Below are positions 32,330-41,101 of a stretch of DNA of 64,000 bases, piece after piece (the stretch's first letter is position 1; every line of letters begins with the position of its first letter). The position numbers and the translations under genes are program-made. Origin of the DNA: Bacillus sp. UNC41MFS5 (GTDB lineage Bacteria > Bacillota > Bacilli > Bacillales_B > DSM-18226). The notes under the pieces are model-generated. The model had not been told where the DNA came from, searched no databases, and saw nothing but the letters and a program-made list of their open reading frames with translations. The stretch spans positions 272,969-336,968 of the forward strand of contig NZ_KK366020.1 in assembly GCF_000686805.1 (NCBI RefSeq). The letters are read 5' to 3'.

Positions 32330-32797
32330 TTGCAATTTTATTTTTATAATGAGAGCTTCAAAGATGCAATCGACCAGTATCAATTAGACGAGGAACAACT
32401 TCGCTTTACTGGCGAGCCCAAGGATTGTATTAAACTATCAAACGAAGATTCCGAGCGTTCTTCCATCTTAGCCATGGAAAACGATGAACTCGTCACTTTT
32501 TTCGTTTTACATATTAATGAGGGGGTCAAACCCTATTCGGACAATGAACAAGCCATTTTGTTAAGAGCTTTTTCAACCGATTTCCGTCACCAAGGCAAGG
32601 GCTTTGCGAAAAAGACATTAACGCAGTTACCTGCTTTTGTAAAAGAAAATTATCGTGAAATCAATGAAATGGTCTTAGCGGTTAACGTGGGAAACGAAGC
32701 AGCACAAGCATTATATGAAAAGTGCGGGTTTATAGACGAGGGGGAACGGCGAATGGGGCCAAAAGGTGAGCTGATTGTCATGAATTACTATTTATAA
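32330..32797 (+). CDS. GNAT-family N-acetyltransferase
   Basis: 155 residues. The acetyl-CoA loop is seen as LLRAFSTDFRHQGKGFAKKT (R/Q-x-x-G-x-G/A), followed by VLAVNVGNEAAQALYEKCGF, the usual strand 5 and helix 4 region. The TTG start has GGGGG 8 bases before it. Substrate unknown. It separates the two 117-aa paralogues, so it was probably captured between duplicated genes. Confidence 0.88.
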   Translation: MQFYFYNESFKDAIDQYQLDEEQLRFTGEPKDCIKLSNEDSERSSILAMENDELVTFFVLHINEGVKPYSDNEQAILLRAFSTDFRHQGKGFAKKTLTQLPAFVKENYREINEMVLAVNVGNEAAQALYEKCGFIDEGERRMGPKGELIVMNYYL

Positions 32798-32817
32798 ACC
32801 ATCGGACAAGTATCCAC

Positions 32818-32845
32818 ACTTCGATTCATAACGTATCATAGCTTA
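32818..32845 (+). promoter_or_regulatory. Sigma-K-like promoter of the second 117-aa gene
   Basis: AC, 17 bases, CATAGCTTA; the same as before the first paralogue. Confidence 0.55.
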
Positions 32846-32876
32846 TCTAAGGTAGTGTAAGAGAGGAGGGAAATTA

Positions 32877-33230
32877 TTGGAGGATAAGGAACATCAGCGA
32901 AAGTCGAAAAGAGAAATGGACCATTTTTCAAGAGTAATGTTTGGCAATCGTCAGCAAAGAGACAAATCCCATTCTAAAGACAGCTCGGAACCCAAAACAA
33001 ATCGTAATGATGATTGGTTTTTTGGGCGCAGAAAAAAGCAGGATGAACACAAGCAGCAGGAACAGGAACAGTCTATTCAGGATAAAGTGGAAAACATCAT
33101 GAACAATGTGGATATAGAATTGTTATTTGATACCTATGACACCATTGTAACAACAACCGAACAATATAAACCATTATTTAAAGGAATGGCTCCTTTCTTT
33201 AGTAAAATTACTGACGTATTTAAAAAGTAG
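32877..33230 (+). CDS. Paralogous 117-aa hydrophilic protein, copy 2
   Basis: Same length and organisation as copy 1 (FSRVMFGNRQQRDKSHSKD; WFFGRRKKQDEHKQQEQEQ; VENIMNNVDIELLFDTYDTI). The charged linker diverges freely while the C-terminal 45 residues are strongly conserved, so the C-terminus is the functional part. TTG start with GAGGAGG upstream. Unknown function. Confidence 0.82.
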   Translation: MEDKEHQRKSKREMDHFSRVMFGNRQQRDKSHSKDSSEPKTNRNDDWFFGRRKKQDEHKQQEQEQSIQDKVENIMNNVDIELLFDTYDTIVTTTEQYKPLFKGMAPFFSKITDVFKK

Positions 33231-33368
33231 TGGCGAAACGAGCAGCAAATAAAATGTTTAATTTATTGTCGTGGAATGTTAAGAATTAATTAAGAATAAT
33301 GAACTATGATTAAGACAATCTTTTTCAAGAAAGACCCCCTTTGATATATTACTTGATGCCCTCGTGGA

Positions 33369-33926
33369 TTGTTTTCGAACAGTCTGGAGGGCTATTTTTT
33401 TGGAAATCTCTGCATCCTTGCAATCCTTTTTTTACTTGCAGCTATAAGATGGGGAGATTGGAGAAATTGGAAGAGGTATTACCCTACCATTCTATTTTTT
33501 ATCGGTGGCGACCTTTTGAAGAACACGATACTCCATGACCATCGTATGTGGAAATATCAAGAAACACTATTTTTAGAAGAGATATTTTACGGCCATTTAG
33601 TCATCAATCTCCTTGTCATGGCGGTCATTTATCCCTCTACAATCTTGATTTATCTTGGGAGGATGCCACTTGAAAAGGGAAAGCGAATCTTCTGGATTTT
33701 ATTTTGGGTGTTCATTTATATAACCATAGAGTCCATTAATCTTCACTATGATGTGATCAATCATTACCATGGATGGAATATGTGGTGGTCGTTAATTTTT
33801 GATATCGTTATGTTTGTTATCTTTTGGATTCATCATAATAAACCACTGTTGGCTTGGGCATTTTCCATTACGTGGCTCATTATTTTGTGGAATATGTTTA
33901 ATTTATCCCATAACTTGTTGAAATAA
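33369..33926 (+). CDS. CBO0543-like membrane protein 1
   Basis: About 185 residues with five hydrophobic helices, conserved Trp-rich loops (NHYHGWNMWWSLIFDIVMF) and the ESINLHYDVI segment typical of small multi-copy membrane proteins called CBO0543 in Firmicutes. No enzymatic motif. The TTG at 33369 is a weak start; initiation a few codons later is possible. It is the first of three consecutive same-strand genes 9 and 16 bases apart, plainly an operon. Confidence 0.72.
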   Translation: MFSNSLEGYFFGNLCILAILFLLAAIRWGDWRNWKRYYPTILFFIGGDLLKNTILHDHRMWKYQETLFLEEIFYGHLVINLLVMAVIYPSTILIYLGRMPLEKGKRIFWILFWVFIYITIESINLHYDVINHYHGWNMWWSLIFDIVMFVIFWIHHNKPLLAWAFSITWLIILWNMFNLSHNLLK

Positions 33927-33935
33927 GGGGAGTTT

Positions 33936-34391
33936 ATGAGTATATCCATCATATCATCCATCACTTTATTAATTCTCATTTCTTTTTGTGTTACACCCAA
34001 AAAAATGCACATATTTGAAATCATTTTTAATTGGCTGCTTGCCTGGCTTCTCATACACCCGTTATCTTGGATTATATATGTTAATTTAAAATGGATAACA
34101 GTATCGAAGAAATTAGTGGATTTTTGGACGTATGCTTGTGATCGATTGATTCTTATTCCGCTTCTGATAGTAATCTTTTTTGAGGTTTCATTGAGGTTCA
34201 ATCGAAAAGCAGCAAAATGCATCACTCTAACCGTGGCGATTTTTATTTTAATGATAGATGAATACGTTTTGATTCAAGTGGGGGTTCTTCATAATGTGAA
34301 GTGGAATATTGTCTATTCTTTTATTGAAAAGGCCTTCATTCTTCTTGTTTCTTATTTTTTATGGATGAGATTTAGAAGGAAATTTTTTTAA
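33936..34391 (+). CDS. CBO0543-like membrane protein 2
   Basis: 151 residues, four to five hydrophobic helices. It shares with its neighbours the pattern LKWITVSKKLVDFWTYACDR and a C-terminal EYVLIQVGVLHNVKWNIVYS block. AGGGGAG precedes the ATG. It is second in the membrane-protein operon; function unknown. Confidence 0.72.
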   Translation: MSISIISSITLLILISFCVTPKKMHIFEIIFNWLLAWLLIHPLSWIIYVNLKWITVSKKLVDFWTYACDRLILIPLLIVIFFEVSLRFNRKAAKCITLTVAIFILMIDEYVLIQVGVLHNVKWNIVYSFIEKAFILLVSYFLWMRFRRKFF

Positions 34392-34407
34392 GAGGAGTTT
34401 AGGTATC

Positions 34408-34929
34408 ATGTTTTTATATTTACCAAAACACTTTGATGAAAATGAATGGTTCATAATCATTGCCCTGGTTTTGAGTATTTTCTTGGTGAGGTTGCCAAAA
34501 AAAATGCCTACTGAAGTTTCTTACCTAATCGTCCTATTAAGTCTCGCCATTCCTAATATCATCGACCATAGCATTGCTGCCATATCCCCTTTTGATGCAT
34601 ATCAAATCAATGATTCGGAGAAGTATGAAGTATTTGATGTTCTATTAAGCGGCGTGTATATTCCATTTGGGTATCTTTGTGTGTATTTTTATGAATGGCT
34701 TAGACCGAAGAAACTGAAGATTGTATTTTATATTCTTAGCTGGGCCCTCTTTGCTATCTGTACTGAGTTTGTTCTAGTAAAATTGAATGTCTTTACTTAC
34801 CGTGGTTGGAAATTGATCTATTCGTTTCCTACCTATTTGCTGGTCATTTCTCTATTTTTAATTTATTATGAGTTCCTTCTATTTCATCATAAGAAAAAGG
34901 TGAAAAGAGAAAAAATTTCAATGACCTAA
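34408..34929 (+). CDS. CBO0543-like membrane protein 3
   Basis: 173 residues with about five hydrophobic segments and a basic C-terminus (HHKKKVKREKISMT). TEFVLVKLNVFTYRGWKLIY matches the corresponding block of proteins 1 and 2. AGAGGAG is upstream of the ATG. It ends the operon at a strong terminator. A fourth relative lies at 44527. Confidence 0.72.
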   Translation: MFLYLPKHFDENEWFIIIALVLSIFLVRLPKKMPTEVSYLIVLLSLAIPNIIDHSIAAISPFDAYQINDSEKYEVFDVLLSGVYIPFGYLCVYFYEWLRPKKLKIVFYILSWALFAICTEFVLVKLNVFTYRGWKLIYSFPTYLLVISLFLIYYEFLLFHHKKKVKREKISMT

Positions 34930-34955
34930 TCCAGGCTCAACCGCCTGGATTTTTA
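34928..34955 (+). terminator. Terminator of the three-gene membrane operon
   Basis: ATCCAGGC/GCCTGGAT stem followed by TTTTT. Confidence 0.85.
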
Positions 34956-34982
34956 GTTTGTGGAGGTTGGAAAGGGGCTCGA

Positions 34983-35495
34983 TTACAACCCAACCCCAAA
35001 CAACCTCAACTCCTCCGCATCATGCGGCAGCTTAATCATTCCTTCAAACGTCATCCCAATCTTCTCAAGAACACGAGCGGACCCAACATTGTCCTCAGAG
35101 GTGATTGCTACAATCCGCTTCAGACCCAGTCCATCTCTTGCGTACGCTAGCGTGGCCGCAGCCGCCTCAAAGCCATACCCCTTTCCTTGAAACCTGGTTA
35201 AAAAAGCAAAGCCAAGATCAACATCATCTAAACCATCTCGTTTAATCAATCCGCAAATCCCAATCGGGGTCCTGCTTTCATCCTTTAATTCCGTCAAAAA
35301 TAGACCAAAGCCCAGTCGGGAGTACATCTCCATTGGTCCCGTTACAATATAGTTTCGAGCGTCATCTAACGTCCGCACCCCGCGATCACCGATGAAACGC
35401 ACCCATGAAGGGTCATTCAGCAATTCGAGAATAAACGCGGTATCATCTGGTGTTAACCAACGAAGGATTAACTGATCCGTTTCCATCACCTTCAA
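34983..35495 (-). CDS. GNAT-family N-acetyltransferase (RimJ/RimL type)
   Basis: 170 residues. Strand 1 METDQLILRWLTPDD, the acetyl-CoA loop FLTRFQGKGYGFEAA and EDNVGSARVLEKIGMTFEGM define the RimJ/RimL-like acetyltransferase subgroup, which acetylates ribosomal proteins or small amines. The TTG at 35495, 7 bases after GAGGTG, is the best start. It is convergent to the membrane operon. Confidence 0.87.
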   Translation of the reverse strand: MKVMETDQLILRWLTPDDTAFILELLNDPSWVRFIGDRGVRTLDDARNYIVTGPMEMYSRLGFGLFLTELKDESRTPIGICGLIKRDGLDDVDLGFAFLTRFQGKGYGFEAAAATLAYARDGLGLKRIVAITSEDNVGSARVLEKIGMTFEGMIKLPHDAEELRLFGVGL

Positions 35496-35654
35496 TAAAA
35501 CACACCTCATTTCATAAAAAATGAATATCTACATCACACTATATCATGTCAAATTATCGTTTTGAAAATTTTTATAAACGGTTCAAATAGCATAGACGCT
35601 TATACCTAATAATTGTAAAATGAAAAATATGTCTAATGAAATAAGGAGTTTGAT

Positions 35655-37718
35655 ATGAAGGGGAATAAGAGTTTTATATATCTTTTAGTTATCTGTATGA
35701 TCATGCCATTCTTTAATCCTTACTTACATGTAAAGGCCGAAACGGATTTAACAACAACAGAAAAGTTTTATATCGGAGATGAATATATTTCTGGCCACAC
35801 ATATATTAAAAATGCGAGAATTAAGGTTATGTCTGATAGTGGATTTCCTTTCATTTTCGGAGCGAAAACAAACGAAGATGGAGATTTTAAGCTGGTTTAT
35901 AAATCTTATTATCGTAGTGTAGGAAGTGATATAAAGCTTGGAGTATATGATGAAAAAGGAACTCTAGTTGATACTGAAATAGTGACAATGCGGAGCGAAA
36001 GGCCCTTTCAAGTTTCACCTGTCAGCTCCGACACTGAAAGTATTACATTTTCTGGGAATGGTTTTTCGAGAGTTGATTTAGTTGCTAATGACAAAGTTTT
36101 AGCAACTTCCTCACAGCGGACTATGAAAGCTCCCAAATTGAATCCTGGAGAGTTTCTTACTTTTAATTTTCATTTATCAACAGGCGATATTGTGACCATC
36201 AAAAAGATCGTTTCTCTCTCTAATAAGGATATCTTTATTTATCCGATGTCTGATTCCTCTGAAAGAACAAAAGGGACTGTATCCATTCCTAATGCCCATT
36301 TGCTTTATTATGTTGATGATTTAGGATCTGCATATGAACAAAATAGATTAATAGAATTCTATGCTGACGAAAATGGGGATTTTAGTAAAGATAAAGGAGC
36401 GGGTGGAGTTGTTCCTTATTTTTATGTGTGTGTATTTGATCCGATTTTTGACAATTTTATTGGAAAGGGAGAACCCGAATATTTGCCAGCATTGCAAATT
36501 AATCCAATAACCAATCTTTCAACAGAGATTAGTGGCCGAGCAACCCCGAATCAAGGTATTGAGATAACTAATATAGACACGAATGAACAATTAGGGGTAA
36601 CGACTACAGATGATTTTGGGTTCTATAAATTAGCAGTAAGCAATTTAGTTGCAGATGATTTTATTTCTGTAAAAGCTTATTCAAATGAAACAGGCAAATC
36701 AATTTCTCGTAAAACAGATGTCCAGAAGGTTTACATTAATGATATTAATGATGCATCCGAAATGATCACAGGCAATAGTTCATTTGGTACTAGTGTAACT
36801 GTCGAGGTTACTCCACCATCCATTCAACAGTTATCATTAAATGCATCAGCGTCAAAATCTAAGATCTATGGCCCATATCCCATTACGGAAGGAAGAGATT
36901 TTTCTTTGAAAACCGGAAGACTTGCTTCAGGTTCAAAAGTCTCTTTAACTTTCAAAAAGAATAGTGAAAACGTGACGATGCCAACCATGACAGTGAAAAA
37001 AGTGTTAACACCTGCACCGTCAAAATCAAACGTTGTAATTGTAAATAATAAAGGAAAAGCAGACATAGTCAAATTTAAAAACATGCCAGCAGGAGCAACA
37101 ATAAAGGCCTATACGACAAAAACAGGCGGATTACCAGTTCGTTCACTAAAATTAACCACTACGTCGGCAGAACTTGTTTTTTCTCAATTAGGAAAAGTAA
37201 ATGGAAGTTTATATGTTACCGTAACAAACCCTGGATTAAAAGAGAGTGATCGTGTAGCCATTAGTTACTTAGGTGAACAATCTGATACCATCTCTTCAAA
37301 GCAAGTGAAAACGACAAATAATAGAGGAAAGAGTGATATTGTTTCTGTTAGTAATATTGCTGTTTCTGACGTAATTAAAATATATTCTCGAACCAACCAA
37401 TTACTAGCTTCTAAAAAAGTAATGAGCGGCAAATCTATCTCGCTTAGCTTAAGGCAGTTAGGTACTAAGGCTAGTTTTATGTACGTAACGATCACTAAAA
37501 ACGGTATGCTAGAAAGTAAAAAAACGGCTATTTCATATAAGGGTGAAGTGACACAGGCTTTAAACAGCAAGAAAGTGAAAATTACCAATCACAAGAAAAA
37601 GAGTGATGTAATTACCGTTACTAACTTAAAGAAAAATGATCTGATTTACGTTTACAATTCAAAAAAGAAAAAATCGCTTCAAAGAAAGCAGCATCCTCAT
37701 CCGTTTCAATTCGTATAA
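35655..37718 (+). CDS. Secreted repeat protein with an apparent -1 frameshift near the end
   Basis: 687 residues in the zero frame. A signal peptide (IYLLVICMIMPFF, cleaved near HVKAE) is followed by Ig-like or bacterial surface domains and then about three 85-residue repeats ending in YVTVTNPGLKESDRVAISY-type text. The zero frame ends at 37716 in unrelated QHPHPFQFV. The -1 frame continues to a TAG at 37814 and supplies YVYLTVKSDGMLESSKVKVN, the missing end of the last repeat. The shift is at an in-phase A AAA AAG heptamer (37661-37667), so either -1 ribosomal slippage or loss of one A explains it. Confidence 0.82.
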   Translation: MKGNKSFIYLLVICMIMPFFNPYLHVKAETDLTTTEKFYIGDEYISGHTYIKNARIKVMSDSGFPFIFGAKTNEDGDFKLVYKSYYRSVGSDIKLGVYDEKGTLVDTEIVTMRSERPFQVSPVSSDTESITFSGNGFSRVDLVANDKVLATSSQRTMKAPKLNPGEFLTFNFHLSTGDIVTIKKIVSLSNKDIFIYPMSDSSERTKGTVSIPNAHLLYYVDDLGSAYEQNRLIEFYADENGDFSKDKGAGGVVPYFYVCVFDPIFDNFIGKGEPEYLPALQINPITNLSTEISGRATPNQGIEITNIDTNEQLGVTTTDDFGFYKLAVSNLVADDFISVKAYSNETGKSISRKTDVQKVYINDINDASEMITGNSSFGTSVTVEVTPPSIQQLSLNASASKSKIYGPYPITEGRDFSLKTGRLASGSKVSLTFKKNSENVTMPTMTVKKVLTPAPSKSNVVIVNNKGKADIVKFKNMPAGATIKAYTTKTGGLPVRSLKLTTTSAELVFSQLGKVNGSLYVTVTNPGLKESDRVAISYLGEQSDTISSKQVKTTNNRGKSDIVSVSNIAVSDVIKIYSRTNQLLASKKVMSGKSISLSLRQLGTKASFMYVTITKNGMLESKKTAISYKGEVTQALNSKKVKITNHKKKSDVITVTNLKKNDLIYVYNSKKKKSLQRKQHPHPFQFV

Positions 37719-37816
37719 AGCAGATTGGGGTAAAAAAGGGATATGTATACTTAACAGTAAAAAGTGACGGTATGCTCGAAAGTTCAAAGGTAAAAGTAAA
37801 CTTTAAAGGTGAATAG
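37661..37816 (+). other. -1 frame extension of the surface protein
   Basis: From the slippery A AAA AAG the -1 frame reads EKIASKKAASSSVSIRIKQI onward to VNFKGE and TAG at 37814-37816, about 49 codons. It restores the repeat-domain end. No stimulatory stem-loop or internal Shine-Dalgarno of the dnaX kind is obvious. Confidence 0.65.
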
Positions 37817-37835
37817 ACGGAACCGGATAATTTTT

Positions 37836-37864
37836 AAAGATGTACTATTTGGTACATCTTTTTT
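37836..37864 (+). terminator. Terminator after the surface protein
   Basis: AAGATGTAC/GTACATCTT stem and T-run. It lies 20 bases after the -1 frame stop and 118 after the zero-frame stop, which favours the -1 frame as the original gene end. Confidence 0.85.
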
Positions 37865-38032
37865 GTTATGGGGTGCTTGTTAGAGGATTGAGGGTGAAAA
37901 AGCAAGTGGCAGATTAAAAATTTTCAGCCTACACAAGATGACAAGGTTTTTATAAAAAAAGGTAACTTAAGAGGAATAACTCGGGGTATTAATAATGGAG
38001 TAAAAACAATTAACATAGGAAGTGAATAACCA

Positions 38033-38629
38033 TTGCAACCGCAAAAGAAATTATTACTTTTGTCAATAATAAGCAGCGTTTTAGTCATTTTAAATGGCTT
38101 TTTTCAATGGAATATCGTGGACATAATAACCCCATTTTTAATGTTACCATTGTGGCTAGTGTTGTTCGGATTTTTTATTGTTGTGACAGTGCTAGCCATT
38201 GTTCAATTGTTCAAATATAAAAATTGGCAGCCACTAGCTATCCAGATATTCACGATCCTATTTTTGTTCTACTTTCCTTTTACAGAAACGATGTTAGATT
38301 TAGATTTTAAAATGCACAAAGCGGATAGAGAAGAAGTAGTGAACATGGTGGAAAGTGGGGAGATAAAGTATAATGTCCCGGACAGTCCTTCACTCATTCG
38401 CCTGCCGAAACAATACGACCATCTTTCTAAGGGAGGTGGAGAGGTGATTGCGGTTCGAACCGGTGAGCACTTCACCATTCTTTTCTTTACTTTTCGAGGG
38501 CTTTTAGATAATTTCTCAGGATTTGTATACTCCCCCAACGGCAAAAAAGCGATAGAAAAGGATCTTGAAGAGGACTTTTTGGAAATAAAAAAGTATGCTA
38601 AAAATTGGTATTGGGTCAGTTCTTCTTAA
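38033..38629 (+). CDS. Membrane protein of unknown function
   Basis: 198 residues. Three hydrophobic helices occupy the first 90 residues; the remaining 105 are soluble, with a VNMVESGEIKYNVPDSPSLI stretch and a GGGEVIAVRTGEHFTILFFT strand pair. The C-terminal domain is probably outside the membrane. The TTG start follows GGAAGTG at about 9 bases. No family recognised. Confidence 0.72.
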   Translation: MQPQKKLLLLSIISSVLVILNGFFQWNIVDIITPFLMLPLWLVLFGFFIVVTVLAIVQLFKYKNWQPLAIQIFTILFLFYFPFTETMLDLDFKMHKADREEVVNMVESGEIKYNVPDSPSLIRLPKQYDHLSKGGGEVIAVRTGEHFTILFFTFRGLLDNFSGFVYSPNGKKAIEKDLEEDFLEIKKYAKNWYWVSSS

Positions 38630-38667
38630 AGCTCGACCGATGAAACCATTATCATAAAGGGGAGAGC

Positions 38668-39192
38668 ATGATGACAACAACTTTTATAAAATTAAAAGAA
38701 CCCACCTCAAGCATTGTCGAGGTGTTTAATCGCTGGGAAAACGACCCAGCATTAATTCCGTTAACACGCCCGAACCAGAACCAATCCGAATTGGATCGTC
38801 GTGAAAATATGACCCTCGAGGACTTAACCAAACGGATGGAAGACCACCACATCTATCTAATCTACCTGGATGACGAGTTGATCGGAGAAATGAATTATGT
38901 GGTTGATCCGCCGTATATGTTCAAAAAAGAGCCGGGTACTGCCTGGCTGGGTATCACGATTGGTGAATCCGCAGGGAGGGGCAAAGGGATTGGATACGCA
39001 GCCATTGAATATTTGGAGAAACAGGTTAAAAAACAGGGGCTGAAGCGAATTGAATTAGGCGTGTTTGAATTTAACGAACAGGCACAGAAACTCTATCAAA
39101 AACTGGGTTACACAGAAATCGGCCGGATCGACAATTTCACCTATTGGCAAGGGAAAATGTGGACGGATATTCGTATGGAGAAGTATCTATGA
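38668..39192 (+). CDS. GNAT-family N-acetyltransferase
   Basis: 174 residues. LGITIGESAGRGKGIGYAAI is the acetyl-CoA-binding loop and IELGVFEFNEQAQKLYQKLG the following strand-helix unit. Closest in form to aminoglycoside- or spermidine-type GNATs of Bacillus, substrate unknown. GGGGAG lies just before tandem ATG codons (38668 and 38671). Confidence 0.9.
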   Translation: MMTTTFIKLKEPTSSIVEVFNRWENDPALIPLTRPNQNQSELDRRENMTLEDLTKRMEDHHIYLIYLDDELIGEMNYVVDPPYMFKKEPGTAWLGITIGESAGRGKGIGYAAIEYLEKQVKKQGLKRIELGVFEFNEQAQKLYQKLGYTEIGRIDNFTYWQGKMWTDIRMEKYL

Positions 39193-39206
39193 AATTCAAC
39201 TCCGTA

Positions 39207-39773
39207 TTAATCAGAAAAGAGGGCACCAGATATGGGTGCCCCAGGAGGATAGTAATAAGGTGGGACTTTGATCCAACCTCTTTTTCTCATTAAATCCTTT
39301 AAAGAGGCACCAAACTTCATTTGCTCTAACATAGCGTGAGTAAACATTGAAGCTACATCATTTCTTATCGATTGTGCTGCACTTGTAGCACAATGGACAA
39401 TAGCGGCAACGGTTTTAATACTTAACCTATTCATGATTTCATCGTCGGTTAGTTTTGTTCCTAAAGGAACGCCGTCTGGATTGGATAAAGGCCGCTCTTC
39501 ACTCGTTGGCGGTAAGTGAATGCCTTCTTTCATCATAAATTTCTTAAACCTCTGACCTTGTGTTTGGCATTGTTTTAAACTTTCATTTAAGCACCTGACG
39601 ACATCATCATCTTTAGAAGTGTTTAATCCAATTTGGAGAAAAACACTAGACTCGTCCATAATGGTTTGATATGTCCAGCAAGCCATAACTTCACCTACGT
39701 GAAGTGGATTTTTCGGTTCACCATCTAGGCTCATTTGTAAGAAGTCTTTTAGTGATTCATATATAGAAGTCAT
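39207..39773 (-). CDS. DUF3231 family protein
   Basis: 188 residues, mostly helical, with the family blocks MACWTYQTIMDESSVFLQIG, KKFMMKEGIHLPPTSEERPL and the C-terminal LMRKRGWIKVPPYYYPPGAP. DUF3231 proteins are ferritin-like helical bundles found in spore-formers, often in several copies; function is unknown. AAAGGAGG precedes the ATG. Confidence 0.88.
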   Translation of the reverse strand: MTSIYESLKDFLQMSLDGEPKNPLHVGEVMACWTYQTIMDESSVFLQIGLNTSKDDDVVRCLNESLKQCQTQGQRFKKFMMKEGIHLPPTSEERPLSNPDGVPLGTKLTDDEIMNRLSIKTVAAIVHCATSAAQSIRNDVASMFTHAMLEQMKFGASLKDLMRKRGWIKVPPYYYPPGAPISGALFSD

Positions 39774-39886
39774 GATTAGAACCTCCTTTCAAATTGGAGG
39801 AAATCGAACCTAGTTTAAATAGTTTAGGTATTTATAGGCTTACCCAGAGATTTAATTACTATGTATTGAAAGGGAGTAAAAAATGA

Positions 39887-39976
39887 TTGATTAGATATTA
39901 TGGAATTTTAATTTTGTCTACTTTATTATTAGTTTCCTCGATAGGTTACCTTGGTTTTACTTGTATCGAAAAATAG
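39887..39976 (+). CDS. Possible small lipoprotein-like peptide, 29 aa
   Basis: A TTG-started frame with AAGGGAG about 10 bases upstream. It reads IRYYGILILSTLLLVSSIGY and ends GFTCIEK, so it consists of a signal-like hydrophobic segment and a lipobox-like Cys. Small size and the start codon keep this uncertain. The remaining 39977-40321 stretch has only an AGAGCT/AGCTCT hairpin (about 40016-40036) and AT-rich DNA. Confidence 0.3.
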   Translation: MIRYYGILILSTLLLVSSIGYLGFTCIEK

Positions 39977-40321
39977 GGAAAAGTGAATATATCATTAATA
40001 ATTTACCCAATAAAAAAAGAGCTTAATAGCTCTTACTTTAGTCCGTATCCGCCCCACCTACGCTAAATACGATGATGTCCACTATTACCATCCAACCCAG
40101 TATAATTATACAATAAAACGTTTACATATTCAATATATATACATATACTAATATATTCCAATTTATGTTCATTCTGAAATCAGCCTAGTTTTTTGTTATT
40201 AGAGAATAATTTCATTAGTAAAAAAGAACTCTAAAATTGGCTGCTAAAATTTAAGCTTTTTTAGTAAGTAACCAGCCATCATATTAATTTTGAACCTGCA
40301 AATCACAAAGGAGGAAATTTC

Positions 40322-40453
40322 ATGACAAACCGTAATGACAACCGAAAACAGCCCCACACTGGAGGTAGTAAGGCCGCTGATACAGAATTTGGCGCAGAGT
40401 TGACACAAAGTAAAAAAGCAAGGAAAAAAGCAGCGCGAGAAAGTAAACAATAG
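40322..40453 (+). CDS. Small spore-protein-like basic peptide
   Basis: 43 residues, hydrophilic: MTNRNDNRKQPHTGGSKAAD, then TEFGAELTQSKKARKKAARE. The composition (many Asn, Gln, Lys, Ala; a single TEFGAE block) is like minor small acid-soluble spore proteins, but no SASP family is matched clearly. AAAGGAGG lies 7 bases before the ATG. The gene is bounded downstream by an inverted repeat element. Confidence 0.78.
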   Translation: MTNRNDNRKQPHTGGSKAADTEFGAELTQSKKARKKAARESKQ

Positions 40454-40462
40454 GGGGAAATT

Positions 40463-40525
40463 CACAGGGACGGTTTTTGGGCTTTATTTACGGAGTTACT
40501 TAAGGCTACTAGGACCGTCCCTGTG
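40463..40525. repeat. ACCGTCCC inverted-repeat element, copy 1
   Basis: Arms CACAGGGACGGT (40463-40474) and ACCGTCCCTGTG (40514-40525) around a 39-base centre. The right arm lies inside the end of the DUF3291 gene and encodes its last residues (HRDGPSS). A related element is at 41924. Confidence 0.8.
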
Positions 40526-40996
40526 GTCCAATCCAAGGTCCAAGTGTCCTCCCCCTTCATCAAATGCGTGCTTAAAGTCAAACGCAAAAGGAGTTGGTCC
40601 ATGCTGAAGATAATAGTTGTACCTCTTGAAAGCCTCTTCCCAGGATACATCCTTCATCTTCTCCGTCCACCAGACCACATATGTAGGTTGCTTCTCTTGT
40701 TGAGATTCAATCCACTTGTTCCTGTCTCGTAAGGCTTGCTTATGTCGCCCTGAATAGGTAAAACGATATAAAGATTGAAGGCTTTTCCAGACGGTTAGTG
40801 TAAGAATAGGTAAACCATCTCCTTTAATCGTTTCCTCAGGGAATGGCACTCCATGAGAAGAAAACTCCTCTATAAGTTGCCCTGATCTAGAAGCCTGTCG
40901 CATGACTTCGTATCCCACTTCAAAAAACTCACGAGAAGCAGGATGTTCATACGGATGTTTTAGCCTGCCAACGGTATAAATCGCAACAAAAGACAT
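40496..40996 (-). CDS. DUF3291 protein (ABM-like)
   Basis: 166 residues with an antibiotic-monooxygenase-like alpha/beta barrel pattern: MSFVAIYTVGRLKHPYEHPA, ILTLTVWKSLQSLYRFTYSG and the Trp-rich PTYVVWWTEKMKDVSWEEAF, the DUF3291 signature. No catalytic role is established. The C-terminal HRDGPSSLK is read from an inverted-repeat element, so the natural C-terminus has been changed. Confidence 0.85.
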   Translation of the reverse strand: MSFVAIYTVGRLKHPYEHPASREFFEVGYEVMRQASRSGQLIEEFSSHGVPFPEETIKGDGLPILTLTVWKSLQSLYRFTYSGRHKQALRDRNKWIESQQEKQPTYVVWWTEKMKDVSWEEAFKRYNYYLQHGPTPFAFDFKHAFDEGGGHLDLGLDHRDGPSSLK

Positions 40997-41101
40997 AATA
41001 ATCTCCTCATTTCCACTTTTAACCTACATATATTCAAGAAAGACTGGACTAATTCCAGTGCAGGGAATGGAAGAAGGATATTCTTCTATTTTATCGAATT
41101 A

